Source: Halocaridina rubra (taxonomy: Eukaryota > Arthropoda > Malacostraca > Decapoda > Atyidae). Taken from it: a stretch of DNA of 64,000 nt. Below are positions 25,192-42,399 of the stretch, in pieces. Below the pieces are notes generated by a model. It searched no databases. It was given only the letters and a program-made list of their open reading frames with translations, and had not been told where the DNA came from. The number at the start of each line of letters is the position of its first letter. The stretch's first letter is position 1. The stretch covers positions 80,001 through 144,000 of the forward strand of contig JAXCGZ010001901.1 of NCBI GenBank assembly GCA_037179515.1, given 5' to 3'. Position numbers and translations under genes: made by a program.

Positions 25192-27299
25192 TAAACAGAA
25201 ATATATACATACAAATACATGTACATGGCCTCATTCCCCTTTGTAAGGGGGGTGGCCGAGCCAAGAAACACGCATTCACCACCAGACAGACATACCTCAA
25301 CTACTCCTCTTTAGCTATGGTTCTTTTCTTATGTCTTAATTTACACCGAATATTCTGGCCTTTCCGTTACACATCCCTTATTGTCCCCTATCCCTTCAAA
25401 TATGACAAGTCACAATGCTTTCCATAAGTCCTGAAATTCTTGAAATTGAATTTACTAACTAGTGTTTCTCCCTACCCAATTGATTGTTGTATATTTACGT
25501 GACAATGACTTTACTTAGAATTCATCTTTTGGTAGTTGTTTGTAAGTATTGGAAGTTGGTGATCAGTGTAAAAATATTTAAAATGTGAATACTGCATAGA
25601 GTTTTTATAGCATGAGGTTCCTGTGTGTAACTCCATGGGTATCTGAATTAGGAAGTACATTAAATCTTTAGCATCAAGCAGTATTGACTATCTGCTTTAT
25701 GTTAGATTGAAATGAACAAATATAGAAAATGTGTGTGTGTTCTCATTGGTACATGTTCAGTTATTGAATTCAATATCCCGTTCTGAATAGATTTTCCAAG
25801 TGCATAGTAACTGTATTTAATATAATGCAGTGTATTTAGTGTGCAAGTATACTTGTACATCATATTGTACTGTTTATTACATTTAGGTGTAAGTGTGCAC
25901 TTCCTATGCAGAAAACTGTCTATAGTTTACTTATTAATATAGTATACTTATTAACTGTATTTTTTCCATTCAATTGTTGGCATTATAAATTCTTGATAAA
26001 AATTTTCATATCAAATTCATGCTGAATGTAACTGTTATAACATTGTAGTGTAAAAAGAATTAAACTGTGAAAACTGAACTGTGGATGGTATTTGATTATC
26101 TTTGGCAATTTGAGTTGATACTTCTCTACTTTCCTGTAGCCTAAGTCCACATTCATGTGGGATCGCTATTTGTAGTAAGCCTCTTCCGTTCACCTATATC
26201 TGCAGCATCCTCCATCTCATGTTTCTTCTCTCTCATATCTTACAGGATGCAATCCATCCACGTTCTCTTTGATCTTCCTCTTTTTCGTTGCTTAAAATAT
26301 ACAATACATGCAGTACACATATCAAAAATTATGCAAACTTAACATGAAAACATAGATATAATTACGATGCCTGTATGTATATGGAGGTATAAAATTAAAT
26401 AAGCTGTAGCAAATGACCCAAACTGTTTCTTGGTACATTACCAAACATCATGCAGATAATCTTATACCTACCTATTAAGGAACTATACTGTCTTGAAATA
26501 TATTCAGGACACGTGGTGTTATAATGCAATAACTTTTGTAATTATGTCATTGTTTAATGTAAACCACTTCAGAGTGTAGGGACTCCTGGTTTTTCAAATG
26601 GCGAGAATTGATGGAAAAACAGTTTGAACTGCTTTTGGCTGGAAGAAAGTAGATTTCAAGACGTAGAAAGCTAGTTTCTCATGGTTCTACTGAAAGCTTA
26701 TGGACTAGGGTAAGAATTCCAGCTGCAGGATGAGGGATTTGGAAGGCTCTCTAAGCAAGTTATGAGTTGGGATATTATTATACCTCCCTGCATTAGAGAC
26801 TGATGTCAGGATTTCAGGGTGTTAAAGTAATTGATCACCCCTTGGAGCTGCAATAGAATGAAACATTTGCAGCAAAGTTCCTCATGAAACCACTGGAGTA
26901 GAGGGAGTTTTCAGGGGCAAGAATAAAAACTCCAGGCATAAGCATGGATATTCCTTATGCCTGGAAAGAGGATACTTTGTATTCATTGTTTATTGTGTGT
27001 GTGATATTGTTCCCTGAGATACCTTTACAAACTTCCCCAAGTCTCTAAGAAAGGCTACTGTCACAGTTAGGAGATCAAGGTAACTTTTACTGGTTTATAA
27101 CTGAAAATATTGCAATAATGAACCCACAACCATAATCCTTTCACTGGTGGGACAAACCATCCCAACTTAGTTGGTTCCAAACCCAGGTGAATGGAGAGAA
27201 CTGGTGTCTAGAAAGGTATCCAGCCTTAAAGATATGTCAAAACCAAACGGTGGCATTCAAACTGCTGATGGAAAGCATCGACCCTATATAAACATATAC
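25192..27299. other. Intergenic region downstream of the zinc-finger gene
   Basis: A+T-rich sequence with no supportable gene; the first few hundred bases are likely zinc-finger 3' UTR. Apart from the motif at 25225-25275 I see no repeat family. At 27264-27295 'GCATCGACCCTATATAAAC' resembles the LINE-associated segment at 56485-56510. Confidence 0.5.
25225..25275 (+). repeat. Dispersed CCCCTTTGTAAGGGGGG motif copy
   Basis: It reads CCTCATTCCCCTTTGTAAGG then GGGGTGGCCGAGCCAAGAAA and a CACGCATTCACC tail. Related copies are at 1290-1335, 21885-21912, 38480-38526 and, reversed, 52160-52195; shorter pieces lie near 19910 and 60330. Two copies abut TA microsatellites. I do not know the parent element. 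Confidence 0.6.
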
Positions 27300-27378
27300 A
27301 AAACAAATTACTGTATGTAATTATCTAATTGTGCTTACGGGAAAGAGGCCCAAGCTCGTAACTTCCCGTCTTCTGGTC
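27300..27378 (-). mobile_element. LINE 3' UTR fragment split off by the LTR-element insertion
   Basis: The text TAATTGTGCTTACGGGAAAG followed by AGGCCCAAGCTCGTAACTTC matches 52095-52138, another LINE 3' end in the same orientation. The LINE coding end resumes at 32309-32635 on the same strand, across the LTR element, so the two pieces are one antisense LINE interrupted at GGTT. Confidence 0.65.
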
Positions 27379-27382
27379 GGTT

Positions 27383-27473
27383 TGTAGTGGCATAGTGTAT
27401 TTTTTCTTTATTTGGAGTGTTGTAGTGGTATGATATATGTCTTCTTTATTTATATATTAATTTATTTATTAAT

Positions 27474-27562
<89 letters not shown>

Positions 27563-27819
27563 CTTTATTTATTAATAATTTTGTTGTTGTAAAGTGATCC
27601 CTTAATTTTGCTTCTTTTTGTCAAAACAAACTGCACATTGTTTTGGTTTTCTGTTTTATGGTAACACTGACTCTGTATTGCCGCCTTTTTCATGTAGTGT
27701 GATATTTTTGTTCTGTTCATTTTCGATACATAAAAATTGCTCATAATTATCACTTGTGCCTAATTCAATACCTTAAATGATATTGTGGTAATCTTGATAT
27801 CTTGTCAGACTGAACTACA
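27383..27819 (+). repeat. 5' LTR of the CsRn1-type element
   Basis: It starts TGTAGT and ends ACTACA, the usual TG...CA with a 6-bp terminal inverted repeat, and is followed three bases later by the primer-binding site. It contains an expanded (TA)n of about 82 bp (27477-27559) that is only about 18 bp in the other copy. Confidence 0.88.
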
Positions 27820-27822
27820 AAG

Positions 27823-27830
27823 TGGTGACC
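27823..27830 (+). promoter_or_regulatory. Primer-binding site, tRNA-Trp-like
   Basis: TGGTGACC matches the complement of the 3' end of eukaryotic tRNA-Trp (…GGTCACCA). Similarity beyond these eight bases needs one inserted base. It stands three bases after the LTR terminus ACTACA, the expected spacing. Confidence 0.7.
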
Positions 27831-27974
27831 ACCGTAGTGACAAGATATAGGAGTGACAAGATATTTGTAATTGACAAGATAGGCCTAAGTGACAAAATTT
27901 CTTCAGCATCATACCGGTAGGCAAGGCCTAGGTTTCTTTCAGTATTTGTACTCCAAGATAAGCTGTCATAAACA

Positions 27975-28793
27975 ATGCTCGATTCTGATGATGATAAGTC
28001 TAGTGCTGTCAAGCACATAGCAGTGAAAGCCCCTGCATTCATGGGCACCTGCGTTTCAGGGTGGTTTTCTATTTTTGAAGCTCAATTTGGCCTAGCTAAT
28101 GTGAAATCCAGTGAAACAAAATTTTTCCATGTGTTATCTGCCTTGCCCCCTACTGTTGTAGAACGTGTTCCCCAAGACACTTTAAATAGGAGAGACTATG
28201 ATATAATTAAAGCATACCTCACAAATCTTTTTGAACAGACCAAGCCTGAACTTTTCAATGATTTGATAAGTAATACAGTAATGCATGGCAAGCCTTCAGT
28301 TTATTTAGAAGAAATTCGCAGAACTGCTTCTAAATTAGGAGTAACAGATGACCTAGTGAAACATAAATTCTTGCAAGCAGTTCCCAGTAGTATTTCGGCA
28401 GTTTTAGCCTCTCAGCAAAATATGGATTTATCAGCTTTAGGCAAGCTTGCAGATGAACTAGTTGTATTTTCTCTAAATAATAATAGTGCTAAACCCATCA
28501 ATGTTGTTGATCAGTCGTCAGTTTCTCGTCAAGCTAGTACATCCCAGTATGTATCAATTTCAAAGAATCCACCTGTAGGCCTAGGAGTGCTACCGTTCCA
28601 TCAAAATCAACGTCCAAAAGTTTGTCGTGCCCATTTATATTATGGAACTCGGGCTAGATGGTGCAAGCCGTGGTGCCAATGGCCGAATAAATCTCAAAAT
28701 ATCCAGATGAAGGATTCTTCTAGAGCGCCGTCCCCAGCATCAACGTCTAGGTCCTCGTCGCCCGCACGGAATTTTCCTAGTTCGGAAAACTAA
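27975..28793 (+). CDS. gag: gag of the CsRn1-type element
   Basis: The 272-residue ORF is intact. Residues about 25-165 are a capsid-like helical region (GWFSIFEAQFGLANV, then KFFHVLSALPPTVVERV). Near the C-terminus C217, H220, C230 and C234 form C-x2-H-x9-C-x3-C, the CHCC arrangement known from CsRn1-clade elements in place of the usual CCHC knuckle. A Ser/Pro-rich tail follows. It ends at a TAA TAA pair, with pol open in the -1 frame. Gag packages the element RNA in a cytoplasmic particle. Confidence 0.9.
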   Translation: MLDSDDDKSSAVKHIAVKAPAFMGTCVSGWFSIFEAQFGLANVKSSETKFFHVLSALPPTVVERVPQDTLNRRDYDIIKAYLTNLFEQTKPELFNDLISNTVMHGKPSVYLEEIRRTASKLGVTDDLVKHKFLQAVPSSISAVLASQQNMDLSALGKLADELVVFSLNNNSAKPINVVDQSSVSRQASTSQYVSISKNPPVGLGVLPFHQNQRPKVCRAHLYYGTRARWCKPWCQWPNKSQNIQMKDSSRAPSPASTSRSSSPARNFPSSEN

Positions 28794-31700
28794 TAAAGCA
28801 GACAGAAGAGAAAATTGTAGCTACGGCCACTTCTGTTCTGCCACTTCTACAGGTTGTATCCAAAATTGGTTGTAGTGACATGGTCTTCACTGTGGATACA
28901 GGAGCAGCAGTCTCCATTATTCCATATAAGTATGTTTCAGAAATTTTAATAAGGCCAACAGCAGTTAATATTTCTACGGCCACTGGTGAGTCAATAAAAG
29001 TTTATGGTGAAATTATTCTTGACCTTGATATTCGGCAGTTGCGCCGTCGATTTAAGTGGACATTTGTTGTTGCAGATGTATGTACACCTTTATTAGGTAA
29101 TGATTTTCTTTGCAATTTTGGATTGTTTATTGATTGTAAGAATAAAACTTTACATGATAATATAACACAATGTTCTGTAAAAGGTGATATTGCAAATCAT
29201 AATGTTTCTTATGTGATTAATAATTTGAACTATTTACCTGATTCTGTACAACAGTTGTTCCAAGATTTTCCCTCACTCTTGTCCTGTGTTAAGCCTCTTA
29301 CAGCTAATAATTCTTTCAAGAATTCTAATGTTTTTCATTATATAGATACAGGGAGTTCTCCTCCGACATTTGCTAGATGTCGTCCATTGGCTCCAGACAA
29401 ATATTCTGCCGCCAAGGAAGCATTTAAGCAGTTGTTGGATATGGGTATTGTACAACCCTCTAAATCACCTTGGGCTTCACCCATTCATTTAGTTCCTAAA
29501 CCTAAGCCAGGAGAGTGGAGAGTATGTGGTGATTTTAGGCAACTTAATACTTTGACCAAGCCAGATAAATATCCTTTACCACATATTAGTAGTGCATCAT
29601 TAAAGCTTTACAAGAAAAAGATATTCAGTAAAATTTATTTGTTAAAAGCCTATCACCAGATCCCTATGAATCCTTCAGATGTTGAAAAGACAGCAGTAAC
29701 CACACCCTTTGGGCTATTTGAATATTTATATATGCCTTATGGTCTTCGGAATGCCCCTGCCACTTTTCAGCGTTTGATGGACAATTTATTTAGAAACCTT
29801 GATTTTGTATTCATTTACCTGGATGATATTCTGATATTATCAGAGAATACAGAAGAGCACAAGAAACATTTGTCTATAGTATTTGAAATCCTAAGCTCTA
29901 ATAATCTTAAAATTTCTATTGATAAATGTGAATTCTTTAAAAATGAAATAGAATATTTAGGATATTTGATCACTGCTAATGGTTTAAAACCTGGTTCTCA
30001 TAAACAGACAGATATTGTTGATTTTCCTAAGCCAGCAGATTCTGCTGCCTTACGTAGGTTTATAGGAATGCTCAATTACTATAGACAAATGGTACCGCAT
30101 TTTGCTGATGTTGTATATCCTTTGACCGAATTAATTAGATTACAACCTAAATCTAAAGAACTCGTATGGAATTCGGAAGCAGAATCTGCCTTTGTAAGTG
30201 CCAAAGAGTCACTCAACAATGCTTGTACCATTGCATATTTCACTAGTAAGTGTAATTCTCCACTGCATCTGGTGACTGACTGTTCCCAAGTGGCAGCTGG
30301 AGCTGCGTTACACGAAATTCAGGATGGTATATTTGTCCCTATTGAATTCTTTTCAAAGAAATTATCAGAAACTCAGAGGTGTTATTCTACTTTTGACCGA
30401 GAACTGCTTGCTGCATATCTGGCTGTACTAAAATTTAAACATGTAATTGAAGGACGTGAAACCGTTTTATTTACTGATCATAAACCCCTTCTTTTTGCAT
30501 TTAAGAATCCTCATACAGCCAAGTCAGATAGACAGCAACGATATTGGTCTTTAATTAGCGAGTATATATCAGATGTTGTACACATCAAGGGTGCAGACAA
30601 TATTGTAGCAGATTGTCTTTCCAGACCATTACCTGTATCTTCTGTCTCAGTGGACTTACATGATTTAACCAGTATAGCTGAGAGCCAATCCACTGACACA
30701 GAAATTCTTAATTACAAAGAGAGATTGAAAATTTTCAAAATTCAGAATCATGACTTATATTGTGACGTGTCAACACCCCATCCAAGACCATTTCTTCCCT
30801 TAGCTTGTCGTAAATCAGTAATTCAACTTATGCATAACATTTCACATCCAGGAGTCAAAGGTACGTTCCGCCTTATCAAAGCTAGGTACTTTTGGCCTAA
30901 TATGGATCGAGATATTCGAAGTTGGACTAAAGAGTGTACTTCTTGTCAGCAAGTTAAAGTGCACCGCCATACCCGTGCTCCTATTACAACTTTTACAGCA
31001 CCTTTTGGGAGATTTGAATTTGTACATTTAGATATTGTTGGTCCTCTCCCTCCTAGTAAAGTCCCTGGCCAGTCTTTTACAGCACCAGAACACTACGTTC
31101 TTACCTGTATTGACAGATCTACTAGATGGTTGGAAGCCATCCCCATCACAGATATTTCTGCTACCACTGTTGCCTTTGCTTTTATTAAAGGTTGGGTATC
31201 TCGTTTTGGAGTGCCATTATATGTTTTTACTGATAGAGGTGCTCAATTCGAATCTGCATTATTTCAGCAACTTTCCTCTATAATTGGATTTCATAGACTG
31301 CGTACCACTTCATATCACCCTCAATCCAATGGCATTGTTGAAAGATCACATAGAGTATTAAAAGTATCTCTGATGGCACGTAAAGATGATTGGCTTGCTT
31401 CTTTACCAATAGTACTTTTAGGTTTAAGATGTCTCCCCACAGAGTCTGGAGTTTCTCCATTTACTTTGGTAACAGGAAGTATGCCACTTAGTCCTAAAAT
31501 CATGGTAACAACTGAAATTCCTTCTTTTGCACAACAAAAAGAAATTCTCTGAATTTGTATCTCGGATGCGTGAATTAGATTTTTCTGACTTCTCTTATGG
31601 ATACCTTCATTCATCCTCTGTTAAACCCTATGTTCCAAAAGATCTTGAATCATGTACACATGTTTGGGTTAGAGTGGATCGTGTACGTCGCCCTTTAGAG

Positions 31701-31970
31701 GCTCCCTACTTTGGTCCACTTGAAGTTGTGGAACGTGGTGATAAATATTTTATTTTACGTCAGCTTTCTGGAAATTTAACTACTGTATCTGTAGATAGAT
31801 TGAAACCTGCCTCAATACCAAAAACCATCAGTTCTAATGAGACAGAACCTACTGTAAATAATGATTCTGTGCCAGAAGCTGTTAATTCTGATGTGATTGA
31901 ACCAAGTGTAAATAATGATTTTTCTGATTCTAATTCCACATCAAGATTACCACAATATCATTTAAGGTAA
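28781..31970 (+). pseudogene. pol: pol: protease, reverse transcriptase, RNase H, integrase (two defects)
   Basis: Read from the ATG at 28880, protease has VDTGAA (DTG at 6-8). RT spans about 160-345 with WRVCGDFRQLN, the YLDD box at 313-316 and GLFEYLYMPYGLRNAP. RNase H has candidate acidic residues D467, E508, D533 and D578. Integrase has an HHCC finger (H652, H656, C686, C689) and a DDE core (D718, D785, E821). Two defects are seen: the motif-A aspartate expected in FSKI-D-LLKAYHQIP is tyrosine (residue 253, codon 29636-29638), and the frame breaks near 31540 in an A-rich run, so the integrase C-terminus (GPLEVVERGDKYFIL) continues in the ORF 31527-31970. The last ten codons lie inside the inverted LTR, so the original pol end is lost. 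Confidence 0.9.
28784..28790 (+). promoter_or_regulatory. Candidate -1 frameshift site GGAAAAC at gag-pol overlap
   Basis: In the gag frame the heptamer reads G GAA AAC immediately before the stop codon TAA at 28791. The pol frame (-1) is open from 28781 and runs straight into the protease. The sequence is of the X-XXY-YYZ type but with an imperfect P-site match, like the G-GAU-UUA signal known in some retroviruses. No downstream pseudoknot was worked out. Confidence 0.5.
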
Positions 31971-32293
31971 TAAAACAGGCCAAAGTCCTAATTATGAAGC
32001 AATTTTTATGCATCGAAAATGAACAGACCAAAAATATCACACCACGAAAAAGGCGGCAATACAGAGTCAGTGTTACCATAAAACAGAAAACCAAAACAAT
32101 GTGCAGTTCGTTTTGACAAAAAGAAGCAAAATTAAGGGATCACTTTACAACAACAACAAAATTATTAATAAATAAAGTGAATATATATATATATATATCA
32201 ATTAATAAATAAATTAATATATAAATAAAGAAGACATATATCATACCACTACAACACTCCAAATAAAGAAAGAAAATACACTATGCCACTACA
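31940..32293 (-). repeat. Inverted, truncated LTR at the 3' end
   Basis: This segment is the reverse complement of 27383-27798 of the 5' LTR, apart from a shorter TA run, scattered substitutions and one more divergent block (about 31972-31997). It lacks the last 21 bp of the LTR, and joins pol at ATCAAGA. Its outer end CTATGCCACTACA is the complement of the 5' terminus, so the element has inverted, not direct, terminal repeats. Confidence 0.9.
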
Positions 32294-32297
32294 GGTT

Positions 32298-32640
32298 CCT
32301 TATTGTACTTAGTGATACCTATCATACTTGTCCTTAAAACTATGGATTGAGTAAGCATTAACTACCTCCTCGCTTAGCGAATTCCAATCATCAACTACAC
32401 TTACACTAGAAATGTACTTCCTTACATCCTGTAATAAAGTTTTCTTACGAAGCTTCAAACTATAACCTGTAGTTCTAATGCCAGCCATATAAAAATATCG
32501 ACCCTTATCCACTCTTTCATAACCATGAAGGAATTTAAAAACCGTCACCATGTCCCCCCTCAATCTTCTAGCTTCGAGTAATGGTAAGGCTAATTCCCTC
32601 AGCCTCTCCTCATAACCCCCACCTGCGGGCCACAAGGGAA
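32298..32640 (-). mobile_element. CR1/L2-like LINE reverse-transcriptase C-terminus
   Basis: The ORF 32309-32635 carries YEERLRELALPLLEARRLRG, DMVTVFKFLHGYERVDKGRY and NSLSEEVVNAYSIHSFKDKY, the standard end of CR1/L2-group RTs. Upstream coding sequence is missing, so it is a 5'-truncated copy. The LTR element lies in its 3' UTR; the remaining 3' UTR is at 27300-27378. Confidence 0.8.
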
Positions 32641-32870
32641 GGTCCGCTCACCCTCAAGGGTGAACATCCAAGAACAATCTCCTCATAACTGACATTGCGT
32701 ATTTCTGGCACCAGTTAAGTGCCTAGTCCCCATTTGCGAGGAACACAGATGGATTGAAGGTGGGAACTCAATGCTGGATGTTCTTCCTGTCGCCCTACCG
32801 TGGGCTCGAACTCGAACCCGTCACTTCTAGAGTCGAGCACTAGACCTGCTACACTACGGCGTCCATTTAA
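32640..32870 (-). mobile_element. tRNA-headed SINE copy (reverse)
   Basis: Read on the - strand the head is GACGCCGTAGTGTAGCAGGT (A-box region) and the B-box region is GGGTTCGAGTTCGAGCCC. The body contains ATCCATCTGTGTTCCTCGCA and AATGGGGACTAG, matching the bodies at 34566-34735 and 54068-54195. It abuts the LINE coding end. Confidence 0.7.
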
Positions 32871-33343
32871 TTAATAAGGATAATGGAAGAAATGGGTCCA
32901 AATTTTATGGAAAATATTTCTTACAAGAAGCATTACATTTTTATTATGGTGTTGTAATTGTTGAAGCGAGATACATAAAGTATACAGGAGAGGGAAGGCG
33001 TAATTTCAGTAATGTGTACTTTAAAAATTCACACCGATAAACAGTTCCAGGGGGAAATGAAAGAATTTTAGAGAGAACGCACAGTCGCACACATGGAGCA
33101 AGAGATATTGTCAGAAAGAATCAAGTACAACACATTCATCTAAATAAAATAATGATCGTTTGTTTACCCCATAGTAAGTAACATTACGTATTAGTTTAAT
33201 AATTATATTTTATTACATGATTAAGAGAAATTTATTGCATGATTATGAGAAAAATACACATTCCCAATGTTGTTGTACTTTATTGATTAGGTGAAAATCA
33301 TCGCTCATTTCGTCCCAGGTGTCAACATTTGGGAGCCGCAAAC

Positions 33344-41172
<7,829 letters not shown>

Positions 41173-41949
41173 TATAAGCACAGTATTGACACTTAGCGAG
41201 TATGGTACTTTATCACCATTTCTTAGTTTGGGATCACAGATGGCACTCTGGTATATATAAATTATTGTCTTTTAAAACTAGTTTATGCTGGCAAATGTGT
41301 AAACACTCATGTTCAAAATGAACAGAGTCACTAGGTATGAATGTAATTTCTATATAACAAAATATAAAAATCCATAGAGATCCTTACTTTTATTGACCTG
41401 TGCATGATACTAATTAGCTTTAGAATACTTATAATTCACAGCCAGTGTATGGGATTGTAGTTGATTCTGTTGTTTATAATGGTGTAGTGTTGAAAGGATT
41501 ACTAACTTTTGTTTTGTAGTTTATTATTGGTTTTCATAGTTATTGAAGGGATTGCAGTACACTTCCCTGATGAGCAAAACATATTTTTCTTTCTGTACTC
41601 AATTGTATCAAAATTGGGTGTTGTACTGTACAACTTTGAAATATCGCTAGTCTGTATTGGTGCTATATATGTTTTATATGGATATTACCTCTCGAAGAAA
41701 ACATTACAGAAAAGGCTCGAAGCATAGTCCTTCTGATTCTCTTTGGATAGAGTTGTAGAGGGACCCAGATATTTGGCTGATTGTACATACGTACGTGTAT
41801 ATGTATGTTTATATCACTGCCCTTGAAGTTCATATTTAATACAGTATTTTACTAATATACACCTCATATGTAGTTTAACTGTGATGCAATCTTAGTCGTT
41901 GTATTTTGAAAATTGGGCCAAGATCAGTTGTGTGTGGTGGTGGTATGTG
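41173..41949 (+). other. eIF3m 3' UTR and flank
   Basis: A+T-rich and non-coding as far as I can tell. An open stretch at 41509-41727 encodes a hydrophobic peptide with no family resemblance and is probably chance. Confidence 0.5.
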
Positions 41950-42370
41950 TGTGTTTATTTTACAGTAGAACAGGCAAGAAAATTGCCCTCATCCGGCCTG
42001 AGGACCAAAATACATTGAGATGAAGAAAATTTAGAAGTTTAAGGCCAAGGCAGACACAAGAGAATTTTCCACAGTAGGAAAAGAACAGGTTGAAAGAATA
42101 GTCGAAGTCATGAGGACCTTGAGATATTGCAAGATGACAATATATCCACTTTTTGAAGGACAATACGTCATAAGAATTAGGAAAGACGGAAGGAGGAAGA
42201 GAGTTCCAGGGTATGGTGGTGGATGGGATGAAGCAGTCGCTGCACCAACCAATCTGCGAGCTACAAATCTCCACACAGTAATTGTGAGACAAGGCCGCTT
42301 GGCGAGTGTTACATGGCAGTGGGAGAGGGATGTAACTCACCAACTCATCAGCGGTGCTGAGTAGGAGGTT
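41950..42370 (-). mobile_element. 3' end of the Jockey-like LINE (copy 3)
   Basis: On the - strand TRQAALSHNYCVEICSSQIG and WNSLPPSVFPNSYDVLSFKK match copies at 20685-20972 and 50700-50880. The 5' part is absent. It lies between the convergent eIF3m and unc-45 genes. Confidence 0.8.
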
Positions 42371-42399
42371 TTGTTGGAGGTGGAGCAAAAGTATAAGAG

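Larger units (their letters stand above)
27383..32293 (+). mobile_element. CsRn1-type Ty3/gypsy retrotransposon with an inverted 3' LTR
   Basis: The unit begins TGTAGTGG and ends CCACTACA, and is flanked by GGTT on both sides (27379-27382 and 32294-32297), the short target duplication typical of Ty3/gypsy integrases. Order: 5' LTR 27383-27819, primer site 27823-27830, gag 27975-28793, pol 28781-31970, then 31940-32293, the reverse complement of the 5' LTR's first 416 bp. Gag has a CHCC motif and the primer site matches tRNA-Trp, both traits of the CsRn1 clade. The copy is disabled: the motif-A aspartate of RT is replaced, the integrase frame is broken, and there is no direct-repeat 3' LTR or polypurine tract visible. 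Confidence 0.9.

Noticed and set aside
27383..32293. A DIRS-type element, because of the inverted termini
   Set aside because: The pol order includes an aspartic protease and a DDE integrase with HHCC finger, there is a tRNA primer site and a target duplication; no tyrosine recombinase is present.
41509..41727. A hydrophobic 72-codon ORF after eIF3m
   Set aside because: No family resemblance; composition is that of A+T-rich non-coding DNA in the 3' UTR region.
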